Assembly: GCF_045679555.1 (NCBI RefSeq)
Contig: NC_092091.1
Location: 11,247,918 to 11,311,917 of the forward strand
Direction: 5' to 3'
DNA from: Salvelinus alpinus
Lineage: Eukaryota; Chordata; Actinopteri; Salmoniformes; Salmonidae
Length of the DNA: 64,000 bases
The first letter of the stretch is position 1, and the number at the start of each line of letters is the position of its first letter. Made by a program: the position numbers and the translations under genes. This document shows, one piece after another, positions 12,601 through 24,600 of this stretch. The notes under the pieces were generated by a model. It made no database searches and was not told the DNA's origin. It saw nothing but the letters and a program-made list of their open reading frames with translations.

Positions 12601-15600
12601 AGTCTGAAGTCCTGAGCGCTCTGGAGCAGGTTATCACCAAGGATCTCTCTGTACATTGCTCTGTTCATCTTTCCACTCCATACCGACTAGTCTCCCAGTC
12701 CCTGCAGCTGAAAAACATCCCCACAGTATGATGCTGCCACCACCATGCTTCACCGTAGGTATGGTATTGGCCAGGTGATAAGCGGTGCCAGGCATGGGCA
12801 TTCAGGCCAAATAGTTTGGTTTCAGACCAGAGAATCTTGAGTCCAGAGTCCTTAAGGTGCCTATCGCCAAACTCCAAGCAGGCTGTCATGTGCCTTTTAC
12901 TGAGGAGTGGCTTCCGTCTGGCTACTCTACCATAAAGGCCTGATTGGTAGAGTGCTGCAGAGATGGTTGTCCTTCTGGAAGGTTTTCCCATCTCCACAGA
13001 GGAACTCTGGAGCTCTGTCAGAGCTCTCTGACAAAGGCCCTTCTCCTACGATTGCTCAGTTCGGCTGCACGGCCAGCTCTAGGAAGAGTTCTGGTGGTTC
13101 CAAACTTATTCCATTTGATGGAGGCCACTGTGTTCTTGGGGGCCTTTAATGTTTAGGTACCCTTCTACCAGATCTGTGCCTCAACACAATCCTGTCTCAG
13201 AGCTCTACGGACAACTCCTTCGACCTCATGGCTTGGTTTTTTGCTCTGACATGCACTGTCAACTGTGGGACCTTATATAGACAGGTGTGTGCCTTTCCAA
13301 ATCATAGAAGCATCTCAAGGATGACCAATGGAAACAGGATACACCTGAGCTCAATTTTGAGTCTCCTTATGGTTTTTAAAATTGTATAAACTGCCTTAAT
13401 TTTGCCGGACCTCAGGAAGAGTAGTTGCAGCTAATGGGGATCCATAATAAATACAAAATACATAGCAAAGGGTCTGAATACTTATGTAAATAAGGTATTT
13501 CTGTTATTTTTAATAAAATGTGCAAAAATTACTAATTTATGGGGGGGGGGGGGGTATTGTGTGTAGATTGATGAGGATTAAAAATATGTTTTTATCCATT
13601 TTAGAATACGGCTGTAACGTAACAAAATATGGAAAAAGTGAAGGGGTCTGAATACTTCCAGAATGCACTGCATGACATCTGAAGAGGTTCAACGAGATGG
13701 AGTTACCTGGAAGGCATCAGAGTTAGACAACTGCCTCCAGCTGGACGTGGACTGTGTGGCTTCAAACAGAAGACGTACTGGAGACCGTACTGACCGCAGG
13801 TTTACCACACCTACAGAAATTGAATGATCAATGATGTCAATATGTGTCAGCTGAAAGACTCCACAGAATATTGAACGGTGGTAACTATACGGATACGCAT
13901 GAAATAATGGTGTTTAGTCAACCTACCTATTTTGCTGTCACTGAGCGGGAGCTGAGAGGAGAGAGCTTTGTCCAGGTTGCGGGAACGAGGCTGGGAGCTA
14001 GAGTAGAAACTGGAATGTCTCCTGGCAAACTTCTCCAATCTTGGACTCCTCCTCAAGTCTGTTATAAATATAATTTTTCATGTCTTTTATATTGTCATTT
14101 TAAAACTATTAAAACCCCTGACTATTTATCAACTTATACAATTGCATTGTTGATGTGGTTGATATTAAAAACGTTTATGAGCATCTCAGAAATGTGCACA
14201 GGACATTGACCGTTTCATGTAGACTCTTAGCACCAGTCACTGACCTTCTAGAGGCTTCACTGGCGACTCCTCAACGATGCACTCGTCTGTCGGGACAGAC
14301 CTCCTGACAAATCAAACAGACAGGACATTTCGCTTATCCACTATCGTCCCCACAATGTACTGCTACCAATTCAGTTACAGTAATAACTTCTCCTAAACAA
14401 ATCAAAATGTTAAACTAATACAACAAGGCAAATGAGCCATTTGCACTGCCAACGATGCAAAACTCCCTTTTTTCATATATGAATCAAAGTAAATGAATAA
14501 CTCGTATTAACTAGTATTAATTTGTCAATCAATACTAGTTAAATCAACACTAGTATACTAGTTAATTCATACTAGTTAATATTAAAAGCAGTTTTTTCCC
14601 TCTTGTAATCTCAATATCAAATAATTTCTGGGTAACAAATAGTTAGTTTACTGTGATTGTTTTAAATTAAAATGGTCAACAAGAAAAAAAAATAGCTTCT
14701 TAGCAATTTGTCAAAACATAATTTTACTAGAAGTGGTCTGAGTGGAGAGGGGAAAACTAGCTGTTATTGGCAGAGAGGTTTGAAACTCTTTCTTATTGGT
14801 CTATTAACTAATTTACCGCCTGGTCTATGGACCCAGGCAGGCCAAAACTCCATCCCAACAAAACAGGCAGTCATTTCAGGCAGTCTTTTCAAACAGCTCT
14901 TACACTAAACCTCATTGTGTGGAAATATACACAAAAATATAAAACACAACCTGCAACAATTTCAAAAAGTTTACTGAGTTAAAGTTCATATAAGGAAATC
15001 AGTCAATTAGAATAAATTCATTAGGCCCTAATCTACAGATTTCACATGACAGGGGTCATACAGAATTACATCCATTGGTTTCAGATACCTTTAAAAAAAA
15101 AAAAAAGGATAAGAAAACCAAGTCAGTATCTGGTGTGACTCATTTGCCTCATGCAGCATGAGATCTTTCACATAGAGTTGATCAGGCTGTTGATTGTGGC
15201 TTATGGAACGTTGTCCCACTCCTTTTCAAATGGCTGTAAGAAGTTGCTGGATATTGGCGGGAACCAAAATACGCTGCCGTACACTTCGATCCAGAGCATC
15301 CCAAACATGCTCAATGGGTGACATGTCTGGTAAGGATGCAGGCCATGGAACTGGGACATTTTCAGCTTCCAGGAATTGTGTACAGATCCTTGCGACGTGG
15401 GGCTGTGCATTATCATGCTGAAACATGAGGTGATGGCGGTGGATGAATGGCAAGACCATGGGCCTCAGAATCTCGTCACGGTATCTCTGTGCATTCAAAT
15501 TGGCATTGGTAAAATGCAATTGTGTTTGTTGTCCGTAGCTTATGCCTGCCCATACCATAACCCCACCGCGGGGAACGCTGTTCACAACATTGACATCAGC

Positions 15601-18600
15601 AAACCGCTCGCCCACTCGACGCCAAACACGCTGTCTGCCATCTGCCTGTTACAGTTGAACCCGGGATTCAGAAATTGCTTGTGCAAACCCACAGTTTCAT
15701 CAGCTGTGCAGGTGGCTGGTGTCAGACAATGCCGCAGGTGAAGAAGCTGGATGTGGAAGTCCTGGGCTGGCGTGGTTACACGTGGTCTGTGGTTGGACGT
15801 ACGGCTTATGGTAGAGAAATTACCATTTAAGTCTCTGGCATCAGCTCTGGTGGACATTCCTGCAGTCAACATGCCAATTGCACACGCCCTCAACTTTAGA
15901 CATCTGTGGCATTGTGTTGTGTGACAAAACTGCACATTTTAGAGTGGCCTCTTATTGTCCCCAGCACAAGGTGCACCTGTGTAATGACCATGCTGTTTAA
16001 TCAGCTTCTTGATATGCCACACCTGTCAGGTGGATGGATTATCTTGGCAAAGGAGAAACACTCCCTAACAGGGACGTAAATAAATTTGGCCACAAAATTT
16101 AAGATAAATAAGCTTTTTGTGCATATGGAACATTTGTGGGCTCTTTCAGCTCATGAAACATGGGACCAACACTTTACATGTTGTCTTCATATTTTAGTTC
16201 TATATATACATCTTTTAGAATCAGGATTTTTCTAAAAAACATGGACTCACCTGCCCATCTGTTGCCTGTGCAGCAGACGGTTGGACACCTGCTTATGAAG
16301 GGGCGTTTCCGTCACCTTTTTGGTCAGGAGGGAATGTCGATCTGAAAGGGCAGATTTCCTCTGTAAGTCTCAAGTGCTAACAAAACCTTTTAAGTTGTGT
16401 TACTGAGCTCTTGGAACATTGCACTATCATGGAACACAGTGTCGTTACCACCACCTTCTGTTGCCTGGGAGCCTTTATGCTTGAGTCCCTCCACGGCCGA
16501 GACAGACCGACTCCTGGGCATCTTGGCCTTCTTGGAAGGGGACATAGCCTCCTGGTTGAACAAGTTCCTCCGGACCTTTGTGACCTCTGTAGACCAAATT
16601 AAGTGGTATTCAAATTTGACAATTACAGCACAAGATGGCTGCCTGCCCTACAGGACACCTAGGGCAGGCCCAAGAAGATCATTAGCATCATGACAAGAAC
16701 TGTCAGACTGGCCAATAGCTTCTATCCTCAGACCATCAGGCTGCTGAATAGCCACCACTAGTCAGCTACCAGTTGCAGGAGGGAGGGCGGAACTTCCCCC
16801 TACGGACCCCCCCCCCCCCACCCACCTTCTCAACGGTCACTTACCTTACCTGCTGATTCCCCTATGGACATTCTAAGATTTTCACTGTACCCTGCAATCA
16901 CACCTGCAACCCTGTACATGCAACTATTAGACACTCTGAATCTGAGCGTATGAGACAAAGAGTTTGTTGATCTAACAGAGTTGGAGGAAATGACCTTGTG
17001 CAGCCTGCTTTGAGGGCAGTTCAGCGGCTGGTTTCTCCACAGCAACACAGATCTTACGCTTGGCCTGTTCATACGACACAGAGATAAATCAAGATTTGGG
17101 TGATTAGTAAGTTCATACTGTACATCCATTCAGACAAGACGAACAAAAGATCAATATTACAAAGACCCAGTGATCGAGACCCTATTTTATCGGACTTTAC
17201 AGCTGCGGTAGAATCAAATAAATGTATCCCGTCTTAGCTCACCCCTCTGGTGGACTTCCTGGGCACCTCTATTTGTAGACTCTGGGATGCTTCAGTCATG
17301 CTGCGATGGCGAGTCAGCCTCCCACTCCTCAAACACAAGAGAGGTGAGTTAAAGAGGGATATATGAAAGTGTACTAAAGGGTTAGTTCACTTCTTAGTGA
17401 TCCCTTCGCACGCCAATCCCGTTGACACACACAATAACCTGCCCAGGGACTGCGGTTGAAAATTAGCCGGCTGGCTAAAACCGGCACTTTTACTGAAACG
17501 CTGCTTAATGTGCACTGTCCCTGTAAAAATAAAATAAACTCAACTCAAACCAGTGAAATAGCAGCACGCCAAATTCAAAAACAGAAATACTCATAATAAT
17601 AATTCATGAATCATACAAGTGTTATACATTGGTTTAAAGATGAACTTCTTGTTAATCCAGCCACAGTGTCAGATTTTGCTTTCGCTTTACGGCGAAAGCA
17701 AACCATGCTATTATCTGAGGACAGCACCCCATCAAACAAACACATGAAAATCACATTTCAACCCGCCAGGCTCGACACAAAAGTCAGAAATAACAATATA
17801 ATTCATGCCTTACTTTTGAAGATGATCTTCTTCTGTTGGCACTCCAATATGTCCATTAAACATCACAAATGGTCCTTTTGTTCGATAAATTATGTCGTTA
17901 TATCTCCAAAATGTCCATTTATTTGGCGCGTTTGATCCAGAAAAACACCGGTTCCAACTCGCTCAACATGACTAAAAAGTATCTAATATAGTTACCTGTA
18001 AAACTGATCCAAACATTTCAAACAACTTTCCTCATGCAATTTTAGGTATTTTTAAACGTAAATAATCGATACAATTTATGACGGGATAAACTGCGTTCAA
18101 TACCGAACGAAAACAAAGTGGAGCGAGCTTTCAGGTCACGCGCCCCAACCACAACAGTACACTAGACTCGACCCTCGTTCTGAACAGCCCTACTTCTTAA
18201 TTTCTCAAAGGAAAAACATCAACCAATTTCTAAAGACTGTTGACATCTAGTGGAAGCGATAGGAACTGCAAGCAAGTGCCTTAGAAATCTAGATCCACAT
18301 AGAAAACCCATTGAAAAGAGAATGACCTCAAAAAAAAAAAATCCTGGATGGTTTGTCCTCTGGGTTTCGCCTGCCAAATAAGTTCTGTTATACTCAGACA
18401 TCATTTTTACAGTTTTAGAAACTTTAGAGTGTTTTCTATCCAAATCTACCTATTATATGCAAATCCTAGCTTCTGGGCCTGAGTAGCAGGCAGTTTACTT
18501 TGGGCACACTTTTCACCCGGAAGTGAAAATAGTGCCCCCTAGCCGAAAGTGTACTAACAACAGGGGTTAGTTAAAGAGGGTTATATGAGAGTGTACTAAC

Positions 18601-21600
18601 AGGGGTTCATTAAAGAGGGCTATATGAAAGTGTACTAACAACAGACAACTTAGAACGGTCATTGTATCACATCCACACAGCTGCACCACAGCAGATAAAG
18701 CCTCCGGCCCCAGGTAACTTACTTCCTCTTGCTGGCGGAGCGGTCGCGGAGCTCCTGTAGCTCCCCGCAGTCGGAGGCCATGCTGAGGGCCGTGGAGAGG
18801 TGAGGAGAGGAGACGCTGTCCTTGGTCACGGACTCGTCGCTGAAGAAGTCAGAGGGCAGCACGGCTGACAGGGCGGCGGGCAGCTGGGTTCCCAGGCTGT
18901 AGTATACGTCTGCTAGGACCCTAGGGATGGCCGTCAGGAACCTGATAGCCCACAACACCATTTATTCAAACTTTTTATACACTGGGTGGTTCGAGCCCCG
19001 AATGTTGATAGCCAGGGTATATGAGACCGCATACCACGGGTATGACAAAACATGTATTTTTACTGCTCTAATTACATTGGTAACCAGTTTATAATAGCAA
19101 TAAGGCACCACAGGGGTTTGTGATATATGGCCAATATACCACGGCTAAGGGCTGTATCCAGGCACTCCGCGTTGTGTCGTGCTTAAGAACAGCCCTTAGC
19201 CATGATATATTGGCCATATACCACACCCCCTCGGGCCATATTGCATAATTATAGCGCTATTTTTATTATAACTTAATATAGCGCTATTTTTATTGTAACT
19301 ATATATAGAGCTATTTTCCTCATCTCCTTAATCTGGATTCAACCCCTAAAGTTGAGTCCGATTTCAGAGAAGAGACTCACACAGGGAGGACTTCATCTTG
19401 CAGGAACTTGGCCAGGTACACTGGGTCTTTGGTTAGAGAGATGATCCTTAACATGTCAGTCACCTGGGTAGAGCGAAGGAGAAATCAAAGCCTGTAAAAC
19501 GACTCTGTTTTGTTTGGAGGAAGTAATATGATGGGTTGTGGAGTCGTTTCCTACCTCCTCCACTGTCTCCTCCACATCCGGTGTGTCGGCCTGCTGCTCA
19601 GAGGGGAGGAGTCGGCACATCTCCAACCTGAGAATCGCCTGCAGCTGGCACCTGAGAGAGACATGTCAGTGTTAGTAATTGGTCGTGTTCAGTAGGGCAA
19701 ACCGTAGTAAAACATTATGAAACCAAAAACAAAAATCAGCGTTTCTTATTGGACAAGCCCAGGTAATCTGTTTCAGTTGGTTCGGCGCTTGATGAAAACA
19801 ATCCTCTATTTAAAATCGCATTTATCGGTGACGACCATAAGCTGCTGTTCAATATAATAATAATAATTTGAAACCAGAGACTACTATGTTTAACAGTCAC
19901 TACTTACTCTCTGAGTTTGCTGTCGGCGTCAGGAGTGTTGCTGTAAAGCTGGCGGATGGACTTGCTGGACTTGAGCAGGTTCTGTTGGACGAAGAGCCAG
20001 ACCTGCTGGGCAGAGAGAAAGAGTGAAGTCAGACGTATTCCGACGGAATACGTGAACGTAAGGAAGTGGAACCCTTGCATTAGGGTTGGCCGATATCCGC
20101 ATTTACATATCATCTAACTTGTTAAATATCGCGATAAATCAGTTTTAGTGTATGCGTAACCTTTATTTAACTAGGCAATTAAGTTAAGAACAAATTCGTA
20201 TTTGTATTACATCACATTAGCCGTTTATCCCGTCACGTCAAGTCAGGTATTACATCACATTAGCCATTTATCCTGTCAAGTCAGGTATTACATCACATTA
20301 GCCGTTTATCCTGTCAAGTCAGGTATTACATCACATTAGCTTTTTTTTTTTAGATAGTGACCTTCAGGATTTTCAAATAGAACCTGTCCACTAGGTATTT
20401 TCTTCTCTACGTCTTTCTTACCCCGAGGTCTGGGTTGGGCCCCTGGAACGTATTACCCCCAGGTCTGTCTTATCCCCAGGTCTATCTTACCCCCAGGTCT
20501 GGGTTGGGCCCCAGGAACGTCTTATCCCCAGGTCTATCTTACCCCCAGGTCTGGGTTGGGCCTCAGGAACGTCTTATCCCCAGGTCTATCTTACCCCCAG
20601 GTCTGGGTTGGGCCTCAGGAACATCTTGATAGCAGAGAGAAGGTGCTGGGCCTCAGTGAGGAGGGAGGAGCCTCTCTCAGCCACCGTCTTCTCATAGCCG
20701 GCCTTCAGGTGGGACAGCAGCTCGGCCTCGCTCTTGAAGTCTGACAGGAGAGCAGGCATGGAAGTTTGTGAGTTATTAACTGGTGTGATGTTCAGAACAT
20801 TCATTGAAGATAAACAGAAAGTACAGAGCTGGCATGATTCCCTATGCTACATAGAACACCAAGAACCAACTCTGTTCTATAAAAGTAAAATGTTTTATTT
20901 GAATGCTCTGTAATACACCCATTTTCATTTCGCTGTCTAAAAATTATGAGACTAGGCCTCTTATCAAACATTTGACCATTAAAAGCTGAATCTGAACCAT
21001 GCTGAGACTATGGTTTAGCCTTTTGGGAGCAGAACAATTAACAACCCTGTTGACAGACCAGACACTTGCGTTGGGCCCGACGGACCAGACACTTGCGTTG
21101 GGCCAGACGGACCAGACACTTGCGTTGGGCCAGACGGACCAGACACTTGCGTTGGGCCAGACGGACCAGACACTTACGTTGGGCGTGGGGTCCAGTCTTG
21201 GCCCCGTTTCCTGATCGTCTTTTCCCCAGCCTCTCCTGTGCCCTGCAGCCCTCAGCCCCCGGCGCCCCCACCTCAGTCTCTCCAGCCTGGCTTTTCTGGG
21301 CCTTGACATTCAGACGGGCCACGTTCAGCATCTGCAGTGAGCGGCTCATAGTCTTCATCTTCTGCCTCACCGGCGTGCGCTGGGCGCCCCCTGCAGGCGA
21401 CAGCAGAATAGACAGACACTCAGCAGGGGAAGAACAACATAAGTGTCTCGTCATTGTAGGTTATGAGCTGCTACACCGATGGCGTATCACAGAAGAATCG
21501 AAAGCCATCTGTTCACACATGAGACGCTCACTGATTAGTACAAAAATATATTGAGACATTTCTAAAATACAAACAGAAGTCACTGACAATTGAGGGAGGG

Positions 21601-24600
21601 GGGGGGGTCTTGAGAGATATGAGGGAGGGGGGATATGCAGCCAGTAGGGTCTGAGGTGTTTCCTTACGTTTCTTCCCCGTCTTGTCACTGTGGGACTGGG
21701 AGGTCATTCTCTGGTAGAGTTCTGCCAGGCTGATGACCAAGTCCTGCTGAGGGCCCGACAGCTCCTCTTCCTGACCCTCGGTTTCACCCTCTGGCACCGC
21801 ATGGAGCAGCCTGGACACACACACATAGACATTGACATAGTCAATAATAGTTTAAAGGTCATGATTAAGCAGTTCAGCTGCAACTTTTATATATGTGTAG
21901 GAAAGACACTAACCACCGGGAAATTGTTATTTGGCCCTAGATATCTATGTATTTAAAAACTAGGCGACAGTGTTCTAATGACATTATATTTAATATTAAG
22001 AAATTGTGATGTTTCAAATACACATAATTACAGACATAACGTTAAAAAGGGCAAATCATACCTCATTGACTCCATTAAGTGGGAGCTGACTCCTGATTGG
22101 TCAGCGTGCGGGAACCAGCCCTCCACCAGCCCAGCGGTCAGTGGGCTGGACCAATGGCTGAGCTCCTGCTGTGCCCAGTCAGGAACCTGGGGCTCAACTA
22201 GAGGAGCTGTGGAGGAAGGACAGTACTCAGTCTGTTACGATAACACTGCACCAATAAACTAATTGAGTGAATCATTTTCTGGAGATCTGTAATTGAATTG
22301 AAAACTCAATTTGATATAAAAGGTAAGAAAAGTTCAGACAATTAAGGTGACAGCAATGCCACAGAAGCAAGGTGGAGCTATCGCTCAGACCCTACCGTCA
22401 CCGCGAGTCGTCTCAGACCCTATCGTCACCACGAGTCGTCTCAAACCCTACTGTAACTACGAGTCGCTAGTCATCTCAGACCCTAAAGTAACTACGAGTC
22501 GCTAGTCACCTCAGACCCTACTGTAACTACTAGTCACCTCAGACCCTACTGTAACTACTAGTCGCCTCAGACCCTACCGTCACCGCGAGTCGTCTCAAAC
22601 CCTAATGTAACTACGAGTCGCTAGTCATCTCAGACCCTACTGTAACTACTAGTCACAAGTAATCTCAGACCCTAAAGTAACTACGAGTCGCTAGTCATCT
22701 CAGACCCTACTGTAACTACGAGTCGCTAGTCATCTCAGACCCTACTGTAACTGCGAGTCGCTAGTCATCTCAGACACTACTGTAACTACAAGTCGCGAGT
22801 CATCTCAGACCCTACCGTCACCGCGAGTCGTCTCAGACCCTACTGTAACTACGAGTCGCTAGTCATCTCAGACCCTACTGTAACTACAAGTCGCGAGTCG
22901 TCTCAGACCCTAATGTAACTACGAGTCGCTAGTCATCTCAGACCCTACTGTAACTACTAGTCATCTCAGACCCTACTGTAACTACAAGTCGCAAGTCATC
23001 TCAGACCCGACTAACTACAAGTCGCAAGTCATTTCAGACCCTACTGTAACTACTAGTCACAAGTCATCTCAGACCCTACTGTAACTACGAGTCGCTAGTC
23101 ATCTCAGACCCTACTGTAACTACGAGTCGTCTCAGACCCTACCGTCACCGCGAGTCGTCTCAGACCCTACTGTAACCACGAGTCGCAAGTCATCTCAGAT
23201 ATGTTAAGGCGGATAATATAGACAGAGGAAACAGAGCCAATCATAACCTCCATCTCCCTCCATGATGTCATAGAACCCTCCCAGGACACTGCTGACCACC
23301 TCAGGCAGGTCTGAGGAGATGTCCGCCGCTGCTGGAGCAATGACATCCAAGGTCAGGGTGTGGTAGCCGGAAGCGACGCTGGGCCGAAGGACGGTGAGCA
23401 AAGCCGTGAGGGCTGAGAGGGGAGACAGGAAGGCCGAGCACGGCAAGTCTCCTCCGTCACTCACCTCTGCAAACTGTGGAGACAACAAACTAGTTATTAG
23501 CCCCAAAAACATTGATCATTTTGACATTACAGTGAAATAATAATTTTGATACTTATTAGCCTGATCGGTTGGGAGCATCATGACCATTGTGGAGCGGAGT
23601 GGACAACACAGCGGAGTGGACAACAGTCAGATGTTTGTTTCAGTTTAGATGAAACCCTCTCGTTTCAAATTGAACACAACACACTGACAACTAAACAGGA
23701 AGACAACAGTACTTCTATGTCCTACACATTGTTGCCATATTGGGTGGTTTTATTCCCATTTGGAAAGTGTCAACAGAATCTGGCAACATTGGCGCTACGG
23801 TGTAGCTTTACCATGTGAAGAGCCTGGGCAGAGAGCTCCCTTAGTAGCTGTTGGAAGACAGCTTGGCCCTGGTCTGTGTGGTTGTTGATGGAACACTGCA
23901 GCACCCAGGACTCTGAGGAGGACGCCTCTGTGAGGGAGTGGGCGTCCCAGCCCCGAAGGACCCCTTTCAGACACACCTCCACGGGGGCTGGGAGGAGCCT
24001 CTGTCTGAGGGCAACCGGCTCCAACGTCACACTGCAGCTCTGTGGAGCATCACCTGAGTACATGACAGACAGCACACAGGGGAAAAACAGCATGTTGATG
24101 TGAAACCAGATGGTTGTACTTTTATATCAATGATGAATACTATTCACTACTACAAGATTTACAAGTGTGGCCTTTTATTGTGATTTGGTTAACATGTGTA
24201 GGCATAATAGCTTTGTTATGTCATGAGAGTAATCCAGTGAGAGAGGGAGATTTTCCAAATGACAGTTCACTTCCATGCATCACAAACCTTGCCCCCATCT
24301 CAGGACTCCCCCCAGGACAGGAAACGCTAGGCGGTACAGTCGTTCTGAGGACAACAGGTATCCCATGCTAGAGTCGAGTGGAAAGGTCTCTCTCCTCAAA
24401 ATGGCATCTGAAGGGGAGTCTACGGGGGACTGAACACTGGAGAGCTTGTGAGGACAGCACAGGTTTAGCAGGGCGTCCATGGGGACCACTCTACCACCCA
24501 TCTCCCTCAACACCTCAGAAAGCCTATCTGAGCCCCAGTGCTCCTCACTTCTCATAACCTGGAATGAGAAAGACAGGTCAGCAAGTCTTTGAACAGATTC

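Noticed and set aside
10068-12668. An 866-codon open frame read as one protein
   Set aside because: Its first part is a transposase relic and intron sequence. A good acceptor at 12387 and phase agreement with exon 19 show that only 12386-10136 is TICRR coding sequence.
21000-21560. Plus-strand frames (TDQTLALGQ and RWARRTRHL repeats) opposite TICRR exon 7
   Set aside because: Antisense shadows of the exon and of its 27-bp donor minisatellite.
22370-23205. CRISPR-like array
   Set aside because: Units are contiguous with no unique spacers, in a vertebrate intron; it is a minisatellite.
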